A DNA stretch of 47,748 nucleotides, from positions 1 through 47,748 of the IMG/VR virus record IMGVR_UViG_3300048922_000223; one strand, written 5' to 3'. The stretch's first letter is position 1. Each line of letters starts with the position of its first letter. The notes under the pieces are model-generated. The model had not been told where the DNA came from and searched no databases. It was given only the letters and a program-made list of their open reading frames with translations. This document shows positions 32,846 to 40,451 of this stretch, one piece after another. Origin of the DNA: a virus. A program made the position numbers and the translations under genes.

Positions 32846-33598
32846 ATGAACAGTTTTATAAGTTGGATTGGTGGAAAAAAGATATTACGAAAGCAGATAC
32901 TTGAGCAGTTCCCGGATCAGGATTCCTATAACAGGTATATTGAGGTGTTTGGTGGAGCTGGTTGGGTATTATTCTCTAAAGACAAACATGCTTCTTTGGA
33001 AGTATTTAATGATGTGAACGGAGAATTGATTAATCTATACCGAGTGGTAAAATATCACCCAGAGTCGCTGCAGAATGAATTAGAATGGCTTCTTATGTCC
33101 CGGGAACAGTTTTTTGATGAGTTAAACAGAAACACCAGAGGAATGACAGATATCCAGCGGGCTGCCCGGTTCTTCTGCCTGATCAGGGAGAGTTTTGGGA
33201 CAGACTGCAGATCGTTTGGAGTAAGTTCCAGGGACATACATAAGGCAGTTGATTATCTGAAAGACGTTTCGGACCGGCTCAATAAAGTGGTGATAGAGAA
33301 CCAGGACTTTGAACGGCTGATAAAAACATACGACAGACCAGACACTTTATTCTATCTGGACCCTCCATATTACGATGCAGAGAAGTATTATCCAGACAGG
33401 TTCAATCCAGAGGATCATGAAAGATTGAAAAATTGCTTGGGTAGTATAAAGGGAAAGTTTATCTTGTCCTATAATGATTGCCAGCAGATACGGGATTTGT
33501 ATGAGGGATATACTATTATTGAAGTCGATAGAATGGATAACTTAGCGAATAAGGCTGAGAGCAGGAGATACAAAGAACTCCTAATTAAAAACTTTTGA
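32846..33598 (+). CDS. D12-class DNA adenine N6-methyltransferase (Dam-like)
   Basis: 250 residues from the ATG at 32846 (AAAGGAGG upstream). Motif I region is FISWIGGKKILRKQIL and FGGAGWVLFSK. The catalytic motif IV is LDPPYY (D172-P-P-Y175). The target-recognition region lies between. It methylates adenine, probably to shield phage DNA from restriction or to regulate expression. No partner endonuclease is beside it. GC content is higher than the flanking accessory genes, so it seems to belong to the phage backbone. Confidence 0.9.
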   Translation: MNSFISWIGGKKILRKQILEQFPDQDSYNRYIEVFGGAGWVLFSKDKHASLEVFNDVNGELINLYRVVKYHPESLQNELEWLLMSREQFFDELNRNTRGMTDIQRAARFFCLIRESFGTDCRSFGVSSRDIHKAVDYLKDVSDRLNKVVIENQDFERLIKTYDRPDTLFYLDPPYYDAEKYYPDRFNPEDHERLKNCLGSIKGKFILSYNDCQQIRDLYEGYTIIEVDRMDNLANKAESRRYKELLIKNF

Positions 33599-33696
33599 TA
33601 TAAATTTCTGTATATGTAGTTTTATAAAGTATTTTAGTAGAAACCACATAAGACATATGATATAATATTTTAAATTAAACTAAAGAGGAATGGACA

Positions 33697-34542
33697 ATGG
33701 CAAACATATTATTTTGGAATGCCGGGATAAACAAATGCAAAGACGAGGGTAAGGTTAAATTGGATCATATTGATAATTGCATAATTGATTTAATCACTGA
33801 AAATAATTGTGATTTTATCATTTTGGCCGAATATCAAAATAATCTTGATGATCTATGCAATAAATTATCTCTTCATGGGAGAGACTTTAAAATTGGTCTT
33901 ACTATTCAAGAAACAAGGAATAAATTAATTTATGATACTAGATTTAATGTTGAGATTATAAGAGACAATCCCTATTTTTTTATTTATAATATAAGCTTTT
34001 TAGAATGGGAATGTTTACTTTCAGGAGTTCATCTGCCGAGTAAAATACGTGCGGATGATAATGATCAAGAGCTTGTTGGTTTTCAATTTAAGAAGTTGAT
34101 TGAGGAGTCTGAAAAAGAGGTTGGACATAATAAAATAATTATTGTAGGGGATTTTAACGCTAATCCTTATGAAAATATTATGACAAAGGCCAATATGTTT
34201 CATGCAATACCTAATGCAAGTATCGTTGAAAACAAAAAGAGCCGGATAGCATTATCTGGAACATGGCATATGTTTTATAATCCCATGTGGAATTTTCTTG
34301 GAGATAAAAGTGAGCCTAACGGAACAATAAAATATGATGCAGGAGGAGCAATTAATTTATATTGGAACTTGTTTGATCAATCTTTATTTAGTGCCGATAT
34401 GATTAAATATTTGGAAGATGATTCTTTACAAATAATTACGAGTGTTAAAGATTACTCATTATTAGATAAGAGTGGATCTCCAAATAAAAAATTGTACAGT
34501 GATCATTTACCCATTTTTTTTAAAATCAAGGAGGAAATATAA
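33697..34542 (+). CDS. Endonuclease/exonuclease/phosphatase (EEP) family protein
   Basis: 281 residues, AGAGGAATGG upstream. All family motifs are present: FWNAG with N8, LAEYQ with E45, a GVHLPSK His, IVGDFNAN at 149-156 (D152, N154), FDQS, and SDHLPIFF (S268-D269-H270). It is a metal-dependent phosphodiesterase acting on DNA, RNA, lipid or a nucleotide. AT-rich with an upstream TATAAT (about 33660). It shares its last base with the following gene, so the two work as a pair. Candidate defence effector with the next gene as partner; inferred. Confidence 0.85.
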   Translation: MANILFWNAGINKCKDEGKVKLDHIDNCIIDLITENNCDFIILAEYQNNLDDLCNKLSLHGRDFKIGLTIQETRNKLIYDTRFNVEIIRDNPYFFIYNISFLEWECLLSGVHLPSKIRADDNDQELVGFQFKKLIEESEKEVGHNKIIIVGDFNANPYENIMTKANMFHAIPNASIVENKKSRIALSGTWHMFYNPMWNFLGDKSEPNGTIKYDAGGAINLYWNLFDQSLFSADMIKYLEDDSLQIITSVKDYSLLDKSGSPNKKLYSDHLPIFFKIKEEI

Positions 34543-35051
34543 TGGATAGTATGTGGAACATAGACTGCGAAATACAAGATATTAAGCCAGCAAATGAACT
34601 AATCCAAATTCAGTGTGAGAAATTGGCTGAGATAACGAACAATAAAGTATTAGCGAGAATAAGTGAATATAAAGAGGAGGATTTTAGATCACATACAATT
34701 GTACCTGAACTCAAAGGTTTTCACTTTTTAGATGAAAAAGTGATAGATCCTCAAGATTCCCTCGGAGAAAAAGGTGAGAATGATGAATTTGTATACGAAT
34801 TTTATATTACATCTAAAAAAACACCTAAATATAAATATAGAATATGTTTTATTTATTTTTCAATTACGCTATATCCAGTAGGGCTGACCATTGATAAATC
34901 CATTGCAGACAGTGCTGGTTTGGAATATACAGAATTAGATATTGAAGCTGAAGATGACTTTGAACAAATATTAAGCGAAATATTAGGCTGTAAAAAAGTG
35001 GCAAAGATTATTCAAAACTTGTTGAGTATTAACAAAGAGTCAATATTTTAG
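34542..35051 (+). CDS. Partner of the EEP nuclease, unknown family
   Basis: 169 residues, ATG overlapping the previous TAA by one base and with AAGGAGG upstream, so translation is coupled. The protein is acidic, without membrane segments or cysteine motifs. Recognisable only as mixed alpha/beta (YRICFIYFSITLYPVGLTIDKSIADSAG). Strict coupling suggests an inhibitor, sensor or subunit of the EEP protein. No known family is recognised. Confidence 0.7.
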   Translation: MDSMWNIDCEIQDIKPANELIQIQCEKLAEITNNKVLARISEYKEEDFRSHTIVPELKGFHFLDEKVIDPQDSLGEKGENDEFVYEFYITSKKTPKYKYRICFIYFSITLYPVGLTIDKSIADSAGLEYTELDIEAEDDFEQILSEILGCKKVAKIIQNLLSINKESIF

Positions 35052-35359
35052 TTTTTAATATGTTTTGGTATATACTAGTTGCTTTTATCGACGGCTTGTT
35101 TCCTACGCTCTTTATGCCAAGGCCCCCTTCTGGAGCTTGTAACATCTGCTGCGCATATTCAGTTGCATTAATAGGGTAGCGTAGCCTAGTTGATAAGTGC
35201 CAGAAATAGTAAGGTTCTATGGGATAACAATTAAAATATTCTTAAAACTAATGGAACATGAGCCAAGTAATATATATGCTCTGTATGGTGAACGTAATGG
35301 GATTATTGACTTATTTATCGTGGAAATGACCTAAAGCGATTATTGATAACGGAAAAGGA

Positions 35360-35506
35360 TTGTTGTATGACGTAAAGGAGGATATTGGTAGCATAGCACA
35401 GCACAGTTATCGGATCTGGGAACAGTTTCTGGACCATTCCAGCAGGTTTAGGTTGACGAAAGACGTACCTGTGTATATTGGAACCATAAGATTGATTGCT
35501 AAATGA
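35360..35506 (+). pseudogene. Remnant of a small phage gene
   Basis: A 48-codon frame from TTG 35360 encodes LLYDVKEDIGSIAQHSYRIW... and ends QVYIGTIR-like with VYIGTIRLIAK. The frame continues upstream for only ten codons (PKAIIDNGKG) to a stop. An overlapping frame upstream (about 35240-35333) ends in LFIVEMT, as if a frameshift had split one gene. GGAAAAGGA precedes the TTG, so a short protein could still be made. The flanking 35052-35350 has nothing else recognisable. Confidence 0.4.
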
Positions 35507-35545
35507 TAAGATTTATTGATATGGAATAGAACAAAAGTAATTTAG

Positions 35546-35570
35546 GAGCCGGCAGTTGCTGGCTCTTTTT
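35546..35570 (+). terminator. Rightward intrinsic terminator
   Basis: GAGCC (within 35546-35550) and GGCTC (35561-35565) close a stem that continues inward with GGCA/TGCT pairing; T5 (35566-35570) follows. It closes the EEP accessory segment. Confidence 0.75.
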
Positions 35571-35603
35571 AGTATAATAGATATAAAATTGATGGAAATT
35601 CTA

Positions 35604-35633
35604 TTGACATTAATAAAGAAAAAAATATATATT
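35604..35633 (+). promoter_or_regulatory. Promoter of the 36-kb membrane protein gene
   Basis: TTGACA (35604-35609), an 18-nt spacer and TATATT (35628-35633). It lies 52 nt before the preferred TTG start, which argues against the longer upstream reading of that gene. Confidence 0.6.
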
Positions 35634-35684
35634 ACCATTAGATATCTATTATTAAGCATTTTGATTCATACTGGGGGGATAAGG

Positions 35685-36224
35685 TTGATTAATTTCAATG
35701 AAATGAGCAAAAGAGAATATGATGAACTGGGCTTCTTATATGAGCAGAGGTATGGACCCTATAAGCCATTTAGAGAGGGGATAATTGTTGACGGTGACAT
35801 AAATCCTTACATAAGGCAGCTTATGGATATTGCTTTTGAGAATAAAGTAGAAAAAATCAAAATAGATACTGTAGAAAAATTTTTGTTCAACAAAATATCT
35901 AGAGAAGAATCACGTAAAATTTTGTCGTTACTCCTGAGGAATAAAATTATATCCGAACAAGGAAATTTGCTTATGAGCAACGAAGAATATTCAGAATTTA
36001 CTCATAAAATATTAGATGAAGTGATGCAAAAAGTAAAGTCAGCAGAACAAGTATGTGAAGTTAAAGAAGCAAAAGAGCTTGATTCAGGGTTGTTAACCTT
36101 TTACTTGTTGTTGCTAGTTACATCAATATTTTTGTGTGCGTTAACATTTAGAGTTTTTGGTTTTGCTTTAATGATTCCGGCATTTGTTATGACCGTGGCA
36201 TTAGTGTATAAATTTACAAGATGA
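35685..36224 (+). CDS. Accessory protein with two C-terminal membrane helices
   Basis: 179 residues from the TTG at 35685 (GGGGGATAAGG upstream; an ATG six codons later is an alternative). The N-terminal ~120 residues are cytoplasmic, charged and helical (NPYIRQLMDIAFENKVEKIKIDTVEKFLFNKISREE), resembling a small winged-helix unit. Two hydrophobic helices follow at the end (LLTFYLLLLVTSIFLCALTF and FALMIPAFVMTVALVYKF). Own promoter, AT-rich. Possible superinfection-exclusion protein; no family recognised. Confidence 0.65.
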   Translation: MINFNEMSKREYDELGFLYEQRYGPYKPFREGIIVDGDINPYIRQLMDIAFENKVEKIKIDTVEKFLFNKISREESRKILSLLLRNKIISEQGNLLMSNEEYSEFTHKILDEVMQKVKSAEQVCEVKEAKELDSGLLTFYLLLLVTSIFLCALTFRVFGFALMIPAFVMTVALVYKFTR

Positions 36225-36303
36225 TTAATAAATGTGGCTTTTTACTCGAATAACGAAAGTTAAAATAATTGTCGAGAACAAGTAAACCCTTGTGAATTAA
36301 AGC

Positions 36304-36416
36304 AAAAGAAAAGCCCTGCAACATCTGCAAGGCTGAACCTCTCCGGCATACCGTTTGGGGGCAGCCATGCCGGTGACTGTTATAATACAAATAGCACAAA
36401 GGAAATTTCATGTCAA
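36304..36416 (-). ncRNA. Candidate leftward small RNA with promoter and terminator
   Basis: On the leftward strand TTGACA (complement of 36411-36416) is 17 nt from TATTTG (complement of 36388-36393), which carries an extended TG. A 7-bp CCGGCAT/ATGCCGG hairpin (36343-36373) follows. Then comes a perfect 9-bp terminator stem between 36326-36334 and 36312-36320, with TTTTCTTTT behind it. The RNA would be about 75-80 nt. The layout (short antisense-type RNA with divergent promoter) recalls type I antitoxin RNAs, but no toxin peptide is visible next to it. Confidence 0.5.
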
Positions 36417-36419
36417 GGG

Positions 36420-36571
36420 TTGATTTGAGATTTATTTTATGCTAATCTGAAAAAGCCGAGGGGGCTCTACAAGAAATACTCAAGGGTATATCTTCCGGAC
36501 ATTGAGAATTTAACATGGTGATTTTATCAGGCAGGCAGAAGAGCAGATAAAGCTTTGAAGCCTGCTTTTTG
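36420..36571 (+). other. Rightward short transcription unit without a gene
   Basis: A weak promoter (TTGATT, 17-nt spacer, TAATCT with extended TG, about 36420-36448) is followed by ~80 nt without a credible frame. It ends in a terminator: GCAGGC (36531-36536) pairs with GCCTGC (36560-36565) and T5 follows. Function unknown. Confidence 0.4.
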
Positions 36572-36719
36572 TATTCAAAAATATGCATTTTTTAGCCCTA
36601 TATATTATAAAATATATATAGACATATTGTGTTATTAATAATATACTCTTAGGCTTTCTGTATCCCCTGAGGTAAGTATAATACTATATAGGGGATAAGA
36701 TAAAAATAATATCCAGATA

Positions 36720-36748
36720 TTGACAGATAATTAAATATCTGCTAGAGT
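36720..36748 (+). promoter_or_regulatory. Promoter of the leader RNA ahead of the packaging genes
   Basis: TTGACA (36720-36725), 17-nt spacer, TAGAGT (36743-36748). A perfect -35 with a moderate -10. Confidence 0.55.
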
Positions 36749-36754
36749 GTAAAT

Positions 36755-36897
36755 AATTAAATATTAAAGCGTGTATATGCTAGCCTGGTTGGTCTTGACC
36801 ATATACAATGTCCCCGTAATAGGCGGGAAAGAACCAATGACTTCCAGTCCTTGTGTTGTACGGTATTCACTCCGTATAGCGCAGGGACTTTTTATTT
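36755..36897 (+). ncRNA. Structured leader RNA ending in a terminator, upstream of the terminase genes
   Basis: The predicted transcript contains GTATATG/CATATAC (36773-36779 with 36800-36806), CCCCG/CGGG hairpin pairing around 36812-36827, and a final terminator. That terminator has 10 bp between 36846-36855 and 36880-36889, an inner TACGG/CCGTA stem, then TTTTTATTT. No ORF is seen. The position just before the late (packaging) genes is like the constitutive pR' leader and terminator of lambdoid phages, where an antiterminator opens the late operon. That function is inferred from layout only. Confidence 0.5.
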
Positions 36898-37059
36898 ACC
36901 CGTAAATCGATTTTAATTTGGTAGATGAGAAAATCTCCATGGAAGACATTTGGAGGAGCGTATGGGGCGAATTTGAACGTCAGAATGAGTTTTAAATCTA
37001 TTGGTCATAGCACAGATAGAACAGAACCAGAATGAATCTAAAATCAAGGAGTTGATATC

Positions 37060-37230
37060 ATGCAGGGAATAAGTGATAAGTGTAGCCGGGAAAGCTGCAG
37101 GTTTAATGACACAGGGAAATGTACGAATACGGAGCAACGGAATGAATGTCTTAAACTGCTGAATCAAATCATTCCTGATCCTGTTGACCGGATAACCCTG
37201 GCATTATCAGATCAGGTAATTAAAGATTAA
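37060..37230 (+). CDS. 56-residue cysteine-containing protein
   Basis: ATG at 37060 with AAGGAG 8 nt upstream, TAA at 37228-37230. Four cysteines (C8, C13, C21, C30) are spaced like a small zinc knuckle, followed by a helical C-terminus (DPVDRITLALSDQVIKD). It lies at the head of the packaging region after the leader terminator. Function unknown. Confidence 0.6.
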   Translation: MQGISDKCSRESCRFNDTGKCTNTEQRNECLKLLNQIIPDPVDRITLALSDQVIKD

Positions 37231-37315
37231 TAAATCTGTGGTATCTACCCAGATAATAAATATATAAAGCTTTTATATACACCTGTATAAGAGCCAGAAA
37301 GGAGATATAAATACA

Positions 37316-37942
37316 ATGTCTAAATCAGATGATTACACAGTTAATAGCTTTAATATAGAGCTCAATACAGATGATAAAGATACAGACGATAGAGATTATA
37401 TTAATAATATTACAGCTACCATTATGGATATCTCTAATGAGTTTATTAAAAGACATAGTAATATTAATCTATGTTCTTCTCAGGGATTATCTGAGTTATT
37501 AAAAGATATTGGTCGTAAGTATAAAGCTGATATTAATAATATAAAAGAATTAGATATACTTTGGGATATTTATACTATCATCTGTTGTACCTGTAGAATT
37601 AAACCTACGTTACTTAGATTCTGTATGATGATAAGCATTAACAGAGATACACTTAATAGCTGGTTAAAAGGGGAATTTGAGAGCCGAGTCACTTCTGGCC
37701 ATTCCGTCACGGTGCAAAAATGGAAGTCAGAATGCGAGTCAAGTCTGTACGATGAAGTGATCCAAACCGGCAACATTGGGTGTATGTTTGCCCTTAAAGC
37801 AAATTACGGTTACCGGGACAATGTTCAGATCATAGCCTATGATGACAAGGCAGGACAACCGGAATATAGTCGGGCAGAGATAGAAGAACGGGTTAAGGCG
37901 GCGGACCTGCTGCCGGGATTAGCTGAAGAGTTGCCGGATTAA
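37316..37942 (+). CDS. Terminase small subunit-like DNA-packaging protein
   Basis: 208 residues, AGAAAGGAG upstream. The central helices and an HTH-like part (MISINRDTLNSWLKGEFESRV) are followed by the diagnostic GCMFALKANYGYRDNVQI segment found in small terminases of Clostridia phages. The C-terminus is acidic. It would recognise the packaging site and bring in the large terminase, which is 6.3 kb downstream. The intervening genes look inserted. Codon use in the first 110 codons is more AT-rich than in the last 90. Confidence 0.75.
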   Translation: MSKSDDYTVNSFNIELNTDDKDTDDRDYINNITATIMDISNEFIKRHSNINLCSSQGLSELLKDIGRKYKADINNIKELDILWDIYTIICCTCRIKPTLLRFCMMISINRDTLNSWLKGEFESRVTSGHSVTVQKWKSECESSLYDEVIQTGNIGCMFALKANYGYRDNVQIIAYDDKAGQPEYSRAEIEERVKAADLLPGLAEELPD

Positions 37943-37948
37943 GGGCAT

Positions 37949-37976
37949 AAGAAAAGCCCCGGCGATTGCCAGGGCA
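37949..37976 (-). terminator. Leftward terminator of the third recombinase gene
   Basis: GCCCCGGC (37956-37963) and GCCAGGGC (37968-37975) form an 8-bp stem with one mismatch and a 4-nt loop. On the leftward strand TTTTCTT follows. It lies 5 nt beyond the recombinase stop codon. Confidence 0.7.
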
Positions 37977-37980
37977 GTGA

Positions 37981-38559
37981 TTATATCAAGAATAGATTTT
38001 TTTGAATAGCTTCTTCAATTTGCTTCGGCTGAATGCCAATGTATCGTTGAGTAACAGCAGCGCTTGAGTGTTGCAGGAGTTGCCGAACGAGCTCAATATT
38101 GTATCCATTGTCATTGTAAAGGTTAGTCGCATAAAATTTGCGGAAACTGTGGGAGCCGATGTTTTCAAGACCTAGAGCTTCACAAACCAGTTTTAAATGC
38201 TTTTGAATTGCTCTTTCGCTGATATCAAACAGTTTCGCACGACTGGATATGTTATTATCAAGCGCATATTGCAAGATGTAATTATACAGTTCGACCGGCA
38301 CAGTAAAGTTTCTTTCCTTTTTGGTTTTCCCCTCTGTGATGTTAAGGCGATAACGTTCGCCATCTTTGATAATGTCACAGGCATGGAGTTGCATCACATC
38401 GCCAATACGTAAGCCTAGGTTGGCTTCCAGTACCAAGGCGGTAGCAATTCGGTTGTTCGGCTTACAGACTGTCCCGTCCTTGGCCATGAATCCAGATCGG
38501 ATAGTGTTAATGATAAGCTGATATGTTTCACGGGTTAGTGTCACGGTTTTTTTATTCAT
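37981..38559 (-). CDS. Short tyrosine recombinase (third)
   Basis: 192 residues from the ATG at 38559, AGGAGG upstream. It contains only the catalytic domain: LRIGDVMQL (Arg I), KTKKERNFTVP (Lys), HSFRKFYATNL (HxxR), LLQHSSAAVTQRYI with the Tyr nucleophile. The usual N-terminal SAM-like DNA-binding domain is missing, a form known for small Xer-like phage and plasmid recombinases. It lies opposite to the surrounding genes. A dif-like 28-bp site and GTTCGT boxes lie just upstream. Role: site-specific resolution or inversion, inferred. Confidence 0.88.
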   Translation of the reverse strand: MNKKTVTLTRETYQLIINTIRSGFMAKDGTVCKPNNRIATALVLEANLGLRIGDVMQLHACDIIKDGERYRLNITEGKTKKERNFTVPVELYNYILQYALDNNISSRAKLFDISERAIQKHLKLVCEALGLENIGSHSFRKFYATNLYNDNGYNIELVRQLLQHSSAAVTQRYIGIQPKQIEEAIQKNLFLI

Positions 38560-38575
38560 TCTGTACTCCTCCTTG

Positions 38576-38690
38576 AAAGTTCGTAAAATACTTCTGAAAA
38601 GTTCGTATAATCTATTAACACCATCATACCACACGACAAAGCCATTGTAAATACGTGATAGTTCGTTTTTGAACTGTTTTACGAACTTGA
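38576..38690. repeat. Four GTTCGT boxes with a dif-like core site
   Basis: AAAGTTCGTA occurs as direct repeats at 38576 and 38598, 22 bp apart. A further pair is inverted: AGTTCGTTTTT (38660-38670), a 6-bp centre GAACTG (38671-38676) and TTTTACGAACT (38677-38687). The 11-6-11 layout is that of a tyrosine-recombinase core site. The direct pair overlaps the probable promoter and leader of the recombinase gene, so the boxes may also autoregulate it. Confidence 0.6.
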
Positions 38691-38807
38691 AAATACTAAT
38701 AGAAAAGATACCCGGGATGGGGTCTGGTGGTCGGTAGTTCAGGGACCAGTTAGCTACCTGAGTAATGAAAAATAATTACTTTTGTACCACATAAGGAGGT
38801 CTTCTTC

Positions 38808-39377
38808 ATGGTTTACGGTGTAGGATATAGTTCAACTCAGGTGGGGCATTATAGCAACCCTACAGATAAATGCTTTTTAGCTTGGAGGAATATGCTAAAG
38901 AGGTGTTATTCCAATGAGGAAAAGTATAAGAATTACCGAGATCAAGGGATTTTCGTCTGTGATGAGTGGTTCGACTTTGATGTGTTCGAAAAATGGTTTA
39001 ACAGAAATTATTATGAGATTGATGGTGAAGTAATGAATCTTGATAAAGACATACTCAAACATGGTAATAAGATTTATTGTCCAGAGTATTGTATATTTGT
39101 TCCTCAAACTATAAATTCAATATTTATACGTAGTGCAAATAGGAGAGGAGATTTACCAATCGGTGTACAAAGGGATAGAAAAGGGAAGTACATTTCGAGC
39201 TGTAGCGTGTATGGTAAAAATATTAAAAATAAACATAGCGATCTAATAAGCGCCTTTGAAAAATATAAGCAAGTAAAGGAATCTTATATCAAAGAGATAG
39301 CACTCAAATACAGGAATATAGTTCCGGAACAATTGTACAACGCAATGATGATGTTTGAAGTTAGAATTTCTGATTAG
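38808..39377 (+). CDS. HNH/homing-endonuclease-like phage protein
   Basis: 189 residues, AAGGAGG upstream. It has the pattern common to free-standing phage HNH-like proteins: LAWRNMLKRCYSN, YRDQGIFVCDEWFDFDVFEKWF, LDKDILKHGNKIYCPEYCIFVPQTINSIF. The C-terminal part resembles an AP2-like DNA-binding unit. A complete HNH catalytic triad is not evident, so it may be a DNA-binding relative. Probable selfish or accessory gene. Confidence 0.72.
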   Translation: MVYGVGYSSTQVGHYSNPTDKCFLAWRNMLKRCYSNEEKYKNYRDQGIFVCDEWFDFDVFEKWFNRNYYEIDGEVMNLDKDILKHGNKIYCPEYCIFVPQTINSIFIRSANRRGDLPIGVQRDRKGKYISSCSVYGKNIKNKHSDLISAFEKYKQVKESYIKEIALKYRNIVPEQLYNAMMMFEVRISD

Positions 39378-39389
39378 GAGTGAGAAATT

Positions 39390-39548
39390 ATGAGACATGG
39401 TAGACCAACAATGGACAAGAAAGAATCAACAATTAAACTCCGTATAAATGAAGATATGCGTTCATGGATTGAAGGAAGAGCGGATAGAGAAAAGATCTCA
39501 ATGTCGGAATATCTGCGTAAGCTAATTCTAAATTATATGCCTGATTGA
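39390..39548 (+). CDS. Ribbon-helix-helix (CopG/Arc-like) regulator
   Basis: 52 residues, ATG at 39390 with TAGGAG upstream, TGA at 39546-39548. A basic arm (MRHGRPTMDKKES) is followed by the strand TIKLRIN and two helices (EDMRSWIEGRADREK, SMSEYLRKLILNYM), the RHH fold. It binds DNA as a dimer, and the target is unknown. It follows the HNH-like gene by 12 nt and is probably co-transcribed. Confidence 0.75.
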   Translation: MRHGRPTMDKKESTIKLRINEDMRSWIEGRADREKISMSEYLRKLILNYMPD

Positions 39549-39641
39549 TGGTTTTTGAAAAATTTTAAAATATAAAAAGGACAACGTTCCAGAAGATGGG
39601 GTTCGATTTTTCTCAAAAAATATAAAAAAGCGTTGGTTGCT

Positions 39642-39818
39642 ATGAAGCAGAAGTTGTACATGGCAGTAGATAACGATAAATATGAGTTGTAACTTTATGT
39701 GGCTGACACATCAAGAGAATTGGCGTACTGGTACGTGTTTAGTATTGGATATGGGTTAGTGCTATATCAGATCCTTATTTTGGAAAGAAACCGGGAATTA
39801 GTTTCTTATGGATTGTAG
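39642..39818 (+). pseudogene. Small phage gene broken by an in-frame stop
   Basis: ATG 39642 starts MKQKLYMAVDNDKYEL, then a TAA (39690-39692). The same frame continues with LYVADTSRELAYW, the expected continuation of a well-known small phage protein of the type 'YELPLYVADTSRELA'. So a single codon, normally Pro or similar, has become a stop. The frame ends at 39816-39818 after a degraded C-terminus. Upstream 39549-39641 and downstream to 39870 hold nothing else recognisable. Confidence 0.6.
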
Positions 39819-39877
39819 CTGACTAGTAGTATTAATTTGAATACATAAAGGCTGAGTAATAACAGAATATAAAAAAA

Positions 39878-39900
39878 TCGCGATCATTAAGAGATCGCGA
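39878..39900 (-). terminator. Leftward terminator
   Basis: TCGCGATC (39878-39885) and GATCGCGA (39893-39900) form an 8-bp stem. On the leftward strand a run of seven T follows (39871-39877). It ends the leftward membrane-protein gene 8 nt after its stop. Confidence 0.85.
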
Positions 39901-39908
39901 GACAAAAC

Positions 39909-40451
39909 TTATAAATTCTTTTGGATTAATTCCTGTAGAGTATATGATATATTTCTTAATTCTTCTTTTTCGCTTTTTGCATCACTTTTTGCGACTAACA
40001 TTGCAGCACCAGCTTTTAAATCTACAGTGATTTCATCATTATAAGTTTTGGTAGAGGACTTGTATTCTACTGTAAATGTAACGGGTTGGTTAATAGTATT
40101 ATAATCGAGAGCACAAATCTTTGATTGACCTGGTGCAAGAATGGCACCCCTCAATGTGCTTAACCAGTCACGATTGGTGTTTCCTGCATATGCATGATTA
40201 ATTGAAAAATCATAACTAGATGTAAATTTAGTTATTGTAGTAGGCGTTTGACCAAAATTCTTAATCACAAAATAAAACTGTTGTGAACCGAAATTCGTCA
40301 TAGATCCATAGATAGATATAATTGGCCTAGTGGATTCTTCTAACATTTTAGAATTTTGTCGTAAAGAAATCACAGAAATAATTATTGATACAACTCCTAC
40401 AGCTAAAGCAACAAAAATACCACCTAATTGTATTACATCTGATTGAGACAT
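39909..40451 (-). CDS. Membrane-anchored accessory protein
   Basis: 180 residues. One N-terminal membrane helix (VIQLGGIFVALAVGVVSIII) leads into a ~100-residue beta-rich domain (STRPIISIYGSMTNFGSQQFYFVIKNFGQTPTTITKF) and a C-terminal helix. Monocistronic, leftward, with its own TATAAT (complement of 40476-40481) and a strong terminator. Proteins with this helix plus 'RPxIxIY...NFGxTPxxI' are common in prophages and gut Firmicutes. No function is established. Confidence 0.72.
   Translation of the reverse strand: MSQSDVIQLGGIFVALAVGVVSIIISVISLRQNSKMLEESTRPIISIYGSMTNFGSQQFYFVIKNFGQTPTTITKFTSSYDFSINHAYAGNTNRDWLSTLRGAILAPGQSKICALDYNTINQPVTFTVEYKSSTKTYNDEITVDLKAGAAMLVAKSDAKSEKEELRNISYTLQELIQKNL

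Noticed and set aside
36225-36304. A toxin peptide gene paired with the leftward small RNA
   Set aside because: All frames on both strands in this stretch are too short or lack a start and membrane-type sequence.
36926-37034. A 36-codon frame (MRKSPWKTFGGAYGAN...) and an overlapping MEDIWRSVWGEFE frame in the gap before 37060
   Set aside because: Two overlapping frames compete and neither has a good ribosome site. Not enough evidence for either.
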